The position numbers were made by a program, and so were the translations under genes. From Thiemannella venezuelensis (GTDB lineage Bacteria > Actinomycetota > Actinomycetes > Streptosporangiales > Streptosporangiaceae), in contig NZ_JACHJJ010000026.1 in the NCBI RefSeq assembly GCF_014203605.1, forward strand, positions 1 to 64,000: a stretch of DNA of 64,000 nucleotides. Direction: 5' to 3'. Each line of letters begins with the position of its first letter. The stretch's first letter is position 1. The notes under the pieces are model-generated. The model saw only the letters and a program-made list of their open reading frames with translations, made no database searches and was not told the origin of the DNA. This document shows positions 7,789 to 15,958 of the stretch, piece by piece.

Positions 7789-9273
7789 ATGTCCGACAAT
7801 CCCGATCGAGGTATCGTGTCCAGCCAACTGCTCGACTCACCCGCCAAAACCGCGGCCCGCGTCTCAGGCCGCACACCGGCCGTGATCCGGCTGCTGGTGC
7901 TCGCCACATTCGTCGTCATCCTCAACGAGACGCTCCTGCTCAACGCGATCCCGGAGCTGATGACCGCGCTGAGCATCGACGCGCAGACCGCGCAGTGGCT
8001 CTCGACGGCCTTCATGCTGACCATGGCCGCGGTCATCCCGATCACCGGGTGGTTCCTGCAGCGGGTGTCCACCCGCAGCGCGTACGCCACCGCGATGAGC
8101 CTGTTCCTGGCCGGCACGGCGCTGGCCGCGGCCGCGCCCTCGTTCGAGGTGCTGCTGGGCGCCCGCATCGTCCAGGCGTCCGGGACGGCCGTGATGATGC
8201 CGCTGCTGATGACCACGCTGATGCAGGTGGTGCCCGAGCAGGACCGGGGCCGGGTGATGGGCAACGTCACGCTGGCCATCTCGGTCGCGCCCGCCATGGG
8301 TCCGGCGATCTCGGGGCTGATCCTCCAGTTCGGGTCCTGGCGCCTGCTGTTCGTCCTGGTGCTCCCCATCGCGGCCCTGATCGCCTGGGGCGGGCTGAAG
8401 CAGCTCAAGAACGTCGGCGAACCCAAGCTTGGCACCGTCGACTGGTTCAGCGTGGTCGCCGCCGCCGCCGGCTTCGGCGGCCTGGTCTACGGGCTCAGCC
8501 GGTTCGAGGGCGGTGACGTCGGCACCGCCGCCGCGATCGTGGCGGGTGGCCTGGCCACCATCGTCGTCTTCGTCTTCCGCCAGCTGTCGCTGCAGAAGCG
8601 CGACGCGCCGCTGCTGGACCTGCGCACCCTGCGCCACCGCACCTACACGGTCGCGCTGATCCTGATGTCGGTGGCCTTCATGGCGATGCTCGGCTCGATG
8701 ATCCTGCTGCCGCTGTACCTGCAGAACGTCCGCGGGCTCGCCGCTCTGGAGACCGGCCTCCTCATGATGCCGGGCGGCCTCGCGATGGGACTGCTCGGCC
8801 CGACCGTCGGCCGCCTGTTCGACCGGTTCGGCGGCCGGGTCCTGGTCGTCCCCGGCGCGATCGGGATCATGCTCGCGCTCACCGGTTTCACCCAGATCAC
8901 GATGACCACGCCGTACTGGCAGCTCCTCGGCCTGCACGCGCTGCTGATGGTGAGCCTGGCCGCGACCTTCACCCCGGTGTTCACCCTCGGGCTCGGAGCG
9001 CTCCCCCCGCGGCTCTACTCCCACGGCAGCTCGATCCTGAGCACGCTGCAGCAGGTCGCCGCGGCCATCGGCACCGCGCTCGTGATCACCGTGATGAGCG
9101 CGCGGGCCGACGCTCTGAAGGCCACCGGAGTCACCGAGGCGCTCGCCAGCCTCGACGGCATGCGGCTGGCCTTCATCATCGGCGCGGCGCTGTCCGTGGC
9201 CGTGGTCGTCACCGCCCTGCTCCTGCCGGCCCGGGCGGAGAACGCCGGTGAGATCACGGGGGCCGGCCACTGA
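7789..9273 (+). CDS. MFS drug exporter, DHA2 (EmrB/QacA) family
   Basis: About 494 residues with the hydrophobicity of a 14-helix major facilitator. Family marks are the opening ILNETLLLNAIPELMTAL in helix 1, the QWLSTAFMLTMAAVIPITGW segment, and the antiporter motif C in helix 5 (VAPAMGPAISGLIL). It should export drugs or endogenous metabolites in exchange for protons. The ATG at 7789 (MSDNPDRG) was preferred, but an in-frame ATG at 7735 sits seven bases past a TATA-like box and could be used on a leaderless transcript. No regulator is adjacent. A hairpin terminator follows immediately. Confidence 0.85.
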   Translation: MSDNPDRGIVSSQLLDSPAKTAARVSGRTPAVIRLLVLATFVVILNETLLLNAIPELMTALSIDAQTAQWLSTAFMLTMAAVIPITGWFLQRVSTRSAYATAMSLFLAGTALAAAAPSFEVLLGARIVQASGTAVMMPLLMTTLMQVVPEQDRGRVMGNVTLAISVAPAMGPAISGLILQFGSWRLLFVLVLPIAALIAWGGLKQLKNVGEPKLGTVDWFSVVAAAAGFGGLVYGLSRFEGGDVGTAAAIVAGGLATIVVFVFRQLSLQKRDAPLLDLRTLRHRTYTVALILMSVAFMAMLGSMILLPLYLQNVRGLAALETGLLMMPGGLAMGLLGPTVGRLFDRFGGRVLVVPGAIGIMLALTGFTQITMTTPYWQLLGLHALLMVSLAATFTPVFTLGLGALPPRLYSHGSSILSTLQQVAAAIGTALVITVMSARADALKATGVTEALASLDGMRLAFIIGAALSVAVVVTALLLPARAENAGEITGAGH

Positions 9274-9302
9274 ACCCCGCGGGACGGCGGCCGTCGCGGG
9301 GT
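9274..9302 (+). terminator. Hairpin terminator after the MFS gene
   Basis: ACCCCGC (9274-9280) pairs with GCGGGGT (9296-9302), and inside it GACGG (9283-9287) pairs with CCGTC (9291-9295). It lies directly after the stop codon. There is no T-run, as is usual in actinomycetes. Confidence 0.7.
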
Positions 9303-9322
9303 GGGAGGCCTCAGGGGCCCGT

Positions 9323-9712
9323 TCAGGCTCCTCGGTGCGTGTGGTGCCTGACGAGCGGGGCCAGCTCCGGTGAAAAACCCGCGACGATCTGCCGGACCCG
9401 TATCCCGGCGAGCGGACCCAGGGCGTCGTAGAGCTCGGCGAAGATCTCGTAGGCGCGCCTGCGCGGCCAGCCGGCCGGGAGCAGTTCCGCGGGCAGGTCG
9501 GGATCGAGGCTGGGGAAGTGCAGCCAGGCGTACACGAGCCCGGTGCGGGCCCTCAGCGCCTCCGCCGCGCCGATGGTGCCCGCCCGGGCGCGTTCCAGCC
9601 ACCGTTCCCAGCCGGTCGCGAACCCGTCGTAGCGTGACCTGATCTCGTCGAGGTCCCACGCGTCGAGCGGATCGACGCCGTGGGGGACCACCGGCAGGAC
9701 CTGCGCGGTCAT
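9323..9712 (-). pseudogene. C-terminal remnant of a PaaX-family regulator
   Basis: The frame encodes WDLDEIRSRYDGF, then YAWLHFPSLDPDLPAELLP and GWPRRRAYEIF, the signature of the C-terminal domain of PaaX-type repressors (phenylacetyl-CoA responsive in the founding member). The usual N-terminal winged helix and the central Cas2-like domain are missing: upstream sequence to 9859 in the same frame has no similarity, and no good start or ribosome site is seen near 9712. It is a 5'-truncated relic lying head-to-head with another relic on the plus strand. Confidence 0.6.
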
Positions 9713-9798
9713 GATGGTGTCGAGCAGGATCGCCGTCGACGCCCGGCTCGCGAGCCCGTAGCCGGTCCGCCTGCCCGCCCTCGACTGCTCCAGCACGC

Positions 9799-10040
9799 TC
9801 GATCGACTGGGCCGTCGCGGGAACAGCCGCCGCACCGGCCTGCCCGCCTTCATCGGCAACCTCGACGTGGGCCACTACGGAACCTTCTCCCAGCCCAACG
9901 GCGGCGAGTTCGGCCGGGTGGGCTCCGCCTGGCTCAAGTGGCGGCTCAAGGGCGGCACCGCCGCCAGGGCCCAGTTCGTCGGCTCCTCCTGCGGGCTGTG
10001 CGCCACCGAATGGGACGTTCGGCAGAAGAACCTGAGCTGA
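9799..10040 (+). pseudogene. Remnant of a secreted alpha/beta hydrolase
   Basis: The frame ending in TGA at 10038-10040 reads GNLDVGHYGTFSQPNGGEFG, then AWLKWRLKGG and SSCGLCATEWDV, matching the end of secreted alpha/beta hydrolases, including the catalytic His region and a disulfide loop. In a different frame, RSIDWA at 9796-9813 looks like the conserved segment that normally lies over 100 residues earlier. The middle, with the nucleophile serine, appears deleted with a frame change. The 5' part is also gone. Confidence 0.6.
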
Positions 10041-10537
10041 CCGCCGCCGGCTCCTGCCCCTGACCCGCCGCCCACGGTCCCGGCCGCCCTCCGGGAACAC
10101 CGACGCCCGCCTCATCCGGGACCTCCCGGATGAGGCGGGCGTCCGGCGTCGGCCGTACCTCGTGATCCGAACGATCATTGCGATGCCGCCCGTCCGGGGA
10201 ACACGCCGCACCGCGCACGATCCCGCCTTCCGGGCCGGACCGGGTGCGCCCCGGCCGGCCGCCGTGCACGGATATGACCCGGCGCCGGAAAAAACCGGCC
10301 TCTTACCCGTCCTCGCGCAACCCCGGCGGCGCCGGAGAAGAAGAAGGAATCGCGGAGCCGCCCGCCTCCGGGACGGCCCGACTATGCTTGCGATATCAGG
10401 GACCGGGAACCCCGCTCCTTCTGGTAGGACGGGTTACCACTGGCCGCCCCGCATGCCGCCATGCACGAGCCTTTGCCATGAAGGGTTCTCGTGAACCGCT
10501 AAAGTACACAGCACCACAACACCATTTGGAGCATGAC
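10041..10537. other. Gene-free region upstream of lsr2
   Basis: About 500 bases without a convincing gene. It holds the perfect hairpin at 10102-10143, a small GCCGG-A6-CCGGC inverted repeat at about 10283-10298, and presumably the lsr2 promoter and a leader. No clear -10/-35 pair was identified. Confidence 0.5.
10102..10143. terminator. Perfect 20-bp hairpin
   Basis: The arms at 10102-10121 and 10124-10143 are exact reverse complements (GACGCCCGCCTCATCCGGGA and its complement) with a two-base centre. It probably works as a terminator inherited from the hydrolase relic just upstream. The length and perfection are unusual. Confidence 0.65.
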
Positions 10538-10879
10538 ATGGCTAAGAAGGTCGTGGAGACTTTCGTCGACGACCTCGACGGTGGCGAGGCCTCGGGCACC
10601 ATTGCCTTCGCCATCGAGGGCGCTGCCTACGAGATCGACCTGAGCGACGAGAACGCGGACAAGCTCCGCAGGGCTCTGGCTCCTTTCATCAATGCCGCCC
10701 GCCCGGTCCGCCAGGAGAAGCCGGGACGCGGCCGCAAGGGGAGCGGAACCGGCAGCCGCGCCGTGGACCGCGAGAAGAGCGCCAAGATTCGGGAATGGGC
10801 CAAGGCGCGCGGGAAGAACGTCAGCGAGCGCGGCCGGATCGCCTCGTCGATCGTGGAGGAGTACGAGAAGGAGCACTAG
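10538..10879 (+). CDS. lsr2: Lsr2-family nucleoid-associated protein
   Basis: A protein of 113 residues with the N-terminal oligomerisation domain (about 1-60: KKVVETFVDDLDGGEASGTI, YEIDLSDENADKLRRAL) and a C-terminal DNA-binding domain with IREWAKARGKNVSERGRI, containing the RGR motif that inserts into the minor groove of AT-rich DNA. Lsr2 is the actinobacterial counterpart of H-NS and silences horizontally acquired genes. The linker is rich in basic residues (GRGRKGSGTGSRAVDREK). The ATG at 10538 is preceded by TTGGAG. It is monocistronic with its own terminator. Confidence 0.95.
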   Translation: MAKKVVETFVDDLDGGEASGTIAFAIEGAAYEIDLSDENADKLRRALAPFINAARPVRQEKPGRGRKGSGTGSRAVDREKSAKIREWAKARGKNVSERGRIASSIVEEYEKEH

Positions 10880-10888
10880 GAAATGCCG

Positions 10889-10920
10889 CGTGGTCCCCTC
10901 CGCAGAGGGGGCCACGTTTC
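10889..10920 (+). terminator. lsr2 terminator
   Basis: CGTGGTCCCCTC (10889-10900) pairs with GAGGGGGCCACG (10905-10916) across a four-base loop with one G-T pair. TTTC follows. Confidence 0.8.
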
Positions 10921-11108
10921 CGGGGGATCCGCTTCCCCAGGGCGCACCGGGCCTTCTCCCCCGCCCCACCGTAAGTCTTTTCTTACATATTGCTTATATT
11001 CGGCACGGCCGGGACCGGTCGTCGATTCCGGGCCCGGGGCCGGGTTTCCGCCGGAGCGGCCGCCGGATTCGCGGTCACCGCCGTCCGGGTCCCCGTGCGT
11101 CGGCCCGG

Positions 11109-13418
11109 TCAGGACCGGCCGAGCCGTACGGTGACCGTCTGCGAGGCGCCGCCCCGGTCCGCGAGCCGCCCGAAGCCGAGCGTGAGCCCCGCCCCGGTCG
11201 TGGCGGCCGTCAGGAGCGGGTGCCCGCCGAGCACCCCGGCCACCGGCCGGTCCCAGGTCACCGTCAGCCCGTCCAGGTCGCGCCGGGGGTCCGACACGGT
11301 CAGCGTGGCCGTGCCGTCGCCCCTCTCCCTCACCAGGACCGCGCACGGCGCGGAGGCCGCCAGGCCGCCGGCCGCTCCGCCGTTCCAGAAGTTGACCGCG
11401 GTGAGCCCCAGGGACGGCACCCGGACGCCCTGCAGGCGGTCGGTGTTGGCCAGCACGCACACCCCGCCGGGGGCGGCGGCGCGGGCCCGCGTCCCGGCGG
11501 GGGTCGCGCCCGGCAGGAGCAGGTAGGCGTACCCCGCCGCGACGGGATCGACGCCGTGGTCGATCCAGAGGGTCGCGTAGCCCCGGGTCGCCGGACCACC
11601 GGCCCGCTCACCGCCCGTGCGCCGCTCGCGCAGCGTGTGCAGGCGGCCGCCGCCGAGGAGGACGTACCCGCCGTGCCCCTCCAGGTGCGCCCAGCCCGCC
11701 TGCCCGTCCGCACCGCCGCCGACGGTGAGCGCCGCGTCGGTCCTGCGGTTGTCCACGATCGTCTCGACCGGCACGCCGTCCCCGGCGGTGATCCCGGCGC
11801 CCAGGCAGACCACCGCGTCGTCGAGGAAGAACCACGACTTGAAGGCCTCCAGCGTGCTGGCGAAGCCGCCCAGGTGCTGGCCGACCGCCCCGTACACGCC
11901 GTCGGTGGCCCCGCCCACCCAGCGCCACGGCGGGCAGGTCTCGCCCCACCCCTCGCCCTCGCCGTCGGCCAGCCGCCGGGTGGAGACGGTCGTCCCCGGC
12001 AGCCGGTAGGGGTCGACGGTGGACCAGAAGGAGTCGGAGTACTGGTCTCCGTGGCCCTCCCCCCACCAGTAGAGCATCCCCGATCCGGTGTGCCAGCCGC
12101 GCAGGTTCTCGCCGTTGCCGTGCTCGTAGTGGCCGATCCGGTCCGAGGCCATGCTGAGCCCCGCGCACCAGCCCGGCCTGCGGTGGACGGCCCGGGCGCT
12201 CATCGCCAGCAGCCGGTGCCCGGCGGGTTCGCCGGCCGCGGGGATCGCCTCGTCGGCCAGGACCGCGGCGAGCCGGGCGTGGAACTCCAGGTCGCCGCGC
12301 TCGGCCGCCTCCAGCATGGGCACGGTGGTGTCCCGCAGCGCCCACCCCTTGACCACGGCCTGCCAGCGGGCCCGTTCGGCGGCGGAGGCCGCCTGCCCGA
12401 GCAGCAGGATCGCAGAGGCGATCTCGCGCCCCCTCCGGTGGTCGCCGTACGGCTCCCTGCCGACCGCGCGGCCGCTGAAGAGGTCCATGCAGAGACCGTC
12501 GTGCACGGCCGGAGCGAACGACCTCTCGACCGCGTCGAAGACGACCTGCCGGGCCGGATCGGTGATCTCCCACGGCGAGCCGCGCAGCACCGCCAGCAGC
12601 GTCGCGATCCCGGACAGCAGCGACGCCCCGTACGTGCCCTGGTAGGGAACGGTCGTGTGCTGGAGGAACGAGCCGTCCCGGTAGAACCCGTCCCCCTCGG
12701 AGACGTGGCGGAAGACCGGGGAGAGCGCCGAAGCTGCCAGCACGGCCCTGTCCGGGTCGGCGTCGAGGATCGCGCGTAGCAGCGTCACCGTGCACAGGTC
12801 CACCCGGTTGGCCCCCGTGCTGGTGCCGCTGTAGTCGTCCAGGCGGCACGCGGGGACGAAGTGGTCCACCGCGTTCCGCAGCGCCCGCACCTGGCGGTCC
12901 GTCAGGTGCGGGCCGACCAGCAGGGCGGCGTCCAGGAGCTTCTTCGGGGCGCCGATCTCCCAGTGCCACCAGTTGCCCACCGGGTCCGCGCCCACGGCGT
13001 ACACCCGCCGCCGGTAGTGGTCGACGCCGGCCGCGACGGCGGCGGCCAGGCCGGCGTCGCCGGTCAGGCCGGTCCCCGGCAGGACGTACGCGCGGGCCAT
13101 GGCCTGCAGCCGGGCCGGGGTGGCGGTGAGCGAGGGGAACGGCAGGCCGGGCCAGAGCGACGCGCCGGCCGGCGACATGGCGTCCCGGTACCCGGCCGCC
13201 CGCGCGCCCAGCTCCGCCAGCCGGGTCCGGTACGGCTCGGCCTCCGCGTCGAACCCCGGGCCCGCCGTCACCTCCCGCCACCGGCGGCGCAGCAGGGCGA
13301 AGGCGTCGTCTCCCGCGCGCGGATCGCCGGTCGCGGGTACGGCGTGTGCCGGGATCAGCGCTCCCGCCGCGGCGGCACCGCCGAGCCGGAGGAACGATCG
13401 CCTGGAATATCCGGTCAC
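11109..13418 (-). CDS. Secreted polysaccharide lyase family 8 (hyaluronate/chondroitin/xanthan lyase type)
   Basis: About 769 residues from a GTG at 13418, giving the twin-arginine signal SRRSFLRLGG followed by an alanine-rich hydrophobic stretch, so export by Tat is expected. The alpha/alpha-toroid catalytic domain shows the PL8 residues Asn204 (TGANRVDLC), His254 and Tyr263 (FLQHTTVPYQGTYG). The spacings of 50 and 9 residues equal those of the pneumococcal hyaluronate lyase triad N349/H399/Y408. WCAGLSMASDRIGHYEHGNG is a further family block, and the C-terminal beta-sandwich is complete. It cleaves uronic-acid or xanthan-type polysaccharides by beta-elimination. The exact substrate cannot be told. 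No sugar-uptake genes are adjacent. Confidence 0.9.
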   Translation of the reverse strand: MTGYSRRSFLRLGGAAAAGALIPAHAVPATGDPRAGDDAFALLRRRWREVTAGPGFDAEAEPYRTRLAELGARAAGYRDAMSPAGASLWPGLPFPSLTATPARLQAMARAYVLPGTGLTGDAGLAAAVAAGVDHYRRRVYAVGADPVGNWWHWEIGAPKKLLDAALLVGPHLTDRQVRALRNAVDHFVPACRLDDYSGTSTGANRVDLCTVTLLRAILDADPDRAVLAASALSPVFRHVSEGDGFYRDGSFLQHTTVPYQGTYGASLLSGIATLLAVLRGSPWEITDPARQVVFDAVERSFAPAVHDGLCMDLFSGRAVGREPYGDHRRGREIASAILLLGQAASAAERARWQAVVKGWALRDTTVPMLEAAERGDLEFHARLAAVLADEAIPAAGEPAGHRLLAMSARAVHRRPGWCAGLSMASDRIGHYEHGNGENLRGWHTGSGMLYWWGEGHGDQYSDSFWSTVDPYRLPGTTVSTRRLADGEGEGWGETCPPWRWVGGATDGVYGAVGQHLGGFASTLEAFKSWFFLDDAVVCLGAGITAGDGVPVETIVDNRRTDAALTVGGGADGQAGWAHLEGHGGYVLLGGGRLHTLRERRTGGERAGGPATRGYATLWIDHGVDPVAAGYAYLLLPGATPAGTRARAAAPGGVCVLANTDRLQGVRVPSLGLTAVNFWNGGAAGGLAASAPCAVLVRERGDGTATLTVSDPRRDLDGLTVTWDRPVAGVLGGHPLLTAATTGAGLTLGFGRLADRGGASQTVTVRLGRS

Positions 13419-13446
13419 GCACAGATTATGGAGATCACCGGCTGGA

Positions 13447-13599
13447 GATCGCACCCGCGCGCACCTGCTGCGCGCCGAGCACGGCCAGGCCGCCGCCGCG
13501 CCGGCGCGCTCGCTGGAGCTGGTGCACGAGCAGCGCTGGATGGCGTTCCTGCCCTGGCCGCAGGCTCTCCGGGCCGAGCTCGACTGCAGGCCGGGGTGA
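13447..13599 (+). pseudogene. Possible helical-repeat relic of an ATPase/LuxR-type regulator
   Basis: About 50 residues (RTRAHLLRAEHGQAAAAPAR, then SLELVHEQRWMAFLPWPQAL) end at TGA. They resemble the terminal TPR-like repeats of large actinomycete STAND or LuxR regulators. There is no start, and the segment is squeezed between two minus-strand genes. It is only a faint trace. Confidence 0.3.
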
Positions 13600-13647
13600 C
13601 CGCGCCGCCGCCATGGAGTGGCTCGGCGAGGCGGCGTCCCGCTGCGG

Positions 13648-14253
13648 TCAGCCCGCCGCCGGTGCGGCCTCGTCCGGCCGGGTCCCGTCCTCCTGGGCCG
13701 CGAGGCTGTCGAGGAGCTTGAGGTACTCCCGGCCGCGATTGGTGATCCCGACGTAGGCCTGGAGGTCGAACCTGTCGTCGGGTCCCTGGTGGTCGATGCG
13801 GATGGCGTTGATCCCCGTCTCCCGGAGCGGGACCACGAACCGCATGGCGTCCAGCCGTTCCAGCTCGCGGACCATGTGGTTGGAGTACTGGACGTCGAAC
13901 GGCCGGTCGGCGGCCAGCCCTCTCAGGTGCCGGAGCTCGTGCTTGGTCACGATGCCCGAGAGCGCCACCTGCAGGACGTGGATGTCGGACTCGATGGCCC
14001 GCTGGCGGTCCTCGATGCGACGCAGCCTGATCCGGCTCGCCCCGCCCGGGTCGAAGGTGAGGTCCTCGACCGAGTACTGGGAGAGCACGAGGACCGCCAC
14101 CGCGACCAGGATCTCCGGGGTGGACAGGCGCCGGTCCGGGCCGATCAGGCCGAGCGGCACCAGGACGAGGTAGCCGACGAGGAGGGTCGCCGTCACCACG
14201 GAGATGATCTTCCTCGCCGGGAGGCGGCGCCCGGTGCGCGGATCGGAGGACAT
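13648..14253 (-). CDS. Membrane protein with coiled coil and winged-helix-like end
   Basis: A protein of 201 residues with two hydrophobic segments (about 17-38 and 48-60), then a probable coiled coil (RRIEDRQRAIESDIHVLQVAL) and a C-terminal part that looks like a short winged helix (VRELERLDAMRFVV, then YVGITNRGREYLKLL). The cytoplasmic domain may bind nucleic acid or a partner protein. The family is not recognised. It stands alone, convergent with the preceding relic. Confidence 0.7.
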   Translation of the reverse strand: MSSDPRTGRRLPARKIISVVTATLLVGYLVLVPLGLIGPDRRLSTPEILVAVAVLVLSQYSVEDLTFDPGGASRIRLRRIEDRQRAIESDIHVLQVALSGIVTKHELRHLRGLAADRPFDVQYSNHMVRELERLDAMRFVVPLRETGINAIRIDHQGPDDRFDLQAYVGITNRGREYLKLLDSLAAQEDGTRPDEAAPAAG

Positions 14254-14664
14254 CTGTCACCACGCCCCTCTCCCCGGCCGGTCCGCCGGGTTCCACCACG
14301 AGGAGACTCTTCTTCCGGATACGGGTCAAGAGCCGTCCGTCCTTCTGTCGCGAATGACCCCGGCCACATATATGAGAACCATTCATGTCAAGCCCGGAAA
14401 AGATCGCGTGATCATTGACAACCGGGCGGCCCGGGAGGCCGTACGGGCACCCGGTACCGAATTCACGACCGACCGGTCACCAAGAGAAATCTCTAGAGAA
14501 GGCCAGGTTAAGGCGGGACCCCTCTTATCAGGGCCACCTAACCGGGGGTTTCGGATCGTCCATATTCATAATCTTATGCTATTTGAGTGACCTAAGTCTT
14601 TATTACGAATAACCTCCCGCCTTTACCTTCCCCGGGGATCATTGTCAGTCTAATATCGGGATCT
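14254..14664. other. Gene-free, comparatively AT-rich region before the envelope operon
   Basis: About 410 bases with clearly lower GC than its surroundings, especially 14540-14620. It must contain the promoter of the seven-gene operon. A TATGCT hexamer at 14575-14580 is a possible -10 box. A weak hairpin (GGTTA near 14506 with TAACC near 14541) precedes it. AT-rich DNA of this kind would also be an attractive Lsr2 target. No coding frame is credible. Confidence 0.4.
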
Positions 14665-15930
14665 ATGTCGCGGCATGCATCAGATCCCCCAGACAAACTC
14701 GTCTGGCCATCTGGGCGCATCGGTGTCGCCGCCGGACGCGGCTCCGAGGACGAGGACCGGGAGCCCGAGCGGCTGGCGGCGTCCGGGTGGCGGAAGGCCG
14801 CCCTGACCGGAGTGGTCCTCGCGGTCGCGGGAGGCGCGGGGATCTGGGTCGCCGGATCCGGTTCCCAGGAGCCGGGGACCATGCTCGTGAACTCCACTCC
14901 CGCGCCCGCCCGCAGCGACTGGGAGGCGGTGCTCCCGCCGCCGGAGCAGGAGGAGACGGCCGGTTCCTCCTGGAAACCCCCGGCCGCCTCCGCGGAGAAG
15001 ACGGAGAAGGCGGAGCCCCCGGCAGAGCCGTCGGCCTCCACCGGGCCCCGGGTGGAGACGCGGCCGTCCCGGCTGACCGTCAAGGAAGCGCAGCAGGTCC
15101 ACGATCAGCATGCACGGAATCTCTCCATTACCCAGTTCACGATGGACAGCCGCGCGATGAGCAAGCTGGAACAGGGGCTCGCGCTGGAGATGTCGCAGGC
15201 GAATTTCGAGACCGCACGTATGCAGGGCACAAAAGTGCCGGCGGGACCATGGCCCAAGCCGAAGGTGTGGGTCCCCCGCGACACCAAAGGCACCACTGAC
15301 TGGTTCCTGGCCGTCTCCCATCAGCAGGGCGTCGCCAGGGTCAGCAAAGTGATGACCCACACCTCTGCCGGATGGCGGCTGACGGCGTTCACCGCCGACC
15401 CCAGAACCCCTCCGGCGGCGTTGCCCGGCATCGCGACCGACACCGGCGGATACGCCACCAGCCTGCCGGAGAACGCCTCCGGGCTGCTCGCGACCCCGCG
15501 CCAGATCGCCCAGGCCCATCTGGAGAGCTTGGAGAGCACCACGCCGGATCCGCGGTTCGCCGGCGGCCCCTGGACCGACGAGGCCGTGCGGTTCTGGCGG
15601 CAGGAACGCGCGCAGCTGGAGCGGGCCGGGTGGCGGCTCTCGCTCTCCTACCTGCCCGAAGGCCCGGTGCGCTCGATCATGACCAGCGACGGGGGCGCGC
15701 TGATCTGGTACGGCGCCCGCTCCACCGACCTCCGCGAGGCGCGGCGTGACGGCGCGACGGTCACGTTGAAGGGAGCCGCGGCCGTCCGTACCGGCGGTGA
15801 GTCGTTCGCCCGTTCGGCGAGCGTGACCTACGGCCGCATGTACGCGGCCTACATCCCCCCAGCAGGTTCCAACGAGAAGGTCCGCGTGCTCGGCGAGTGG
15901 TCCGAGGTCCTGGAGAGCCACGGCACCTGA
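14665..15930 (+). CDS. Membrane-anchored extracytoplasmic protein, first gene of envelope operon
   Basis: A protein of 421 residues with a cytoplasmic head of about 42 residues, one membrane segment (ALTGVVLAVAGGAGIWVAG, about 46-64), a linker rich in P, S, E and K to about residue 135, and a folded domain of about 285 residues. The folded part holds two similar alpha/beta modules (SQANFETARMQG..., WFLAVSHQQGVARVSKVMTH; then LIWYGARSTDLREARRDGA), like several uncharacterised actinomycete lipoprotein-type proteins. The name of the family is not certain. The next gene starts 28 bases later. It probably senses or binds a ligand outside the membrane, but this is inference. Confidence 0.75.
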   Translation: MSRHASDPPDKLVWPSGRIGVAAGRGSEDEDREPERLAASGWRKAALTGVVLAVAGGAGIWVAGSGSQEPGTMLVNSTPAPARSDWEAVLPPPEQEETAGSSWKPPAASAEKTEKAEPPAEPSASTGPRVETRPSRLTVKEAQQVHDQHARNLSITQFTMDSRAMSKLEQGLALEMSQANFETARMQGTKVPAGPWPKPKVWVPRDTKGTTDWFLAVSHQQGVARVSKVMTHTSAGWRLTAFTADPRTPPAALPGIATDTGGYATSLPENASGLLATPRQIAQAHLESLESTTPDPRFAGGPWTDEAVRFWRQERAQLERAGWRLSLSYLPEGPVRSIMTSDGGALIWYGARSTDLREARRDGATVTLKGAAAVRTGGESFARSASVTYGRMYAAYIPPAGSNEKVRVLGEWSEVLESHGT

Positions 15931-15958
15931 CGTCCTCACCGGAAGGAGAGAAACGCTG

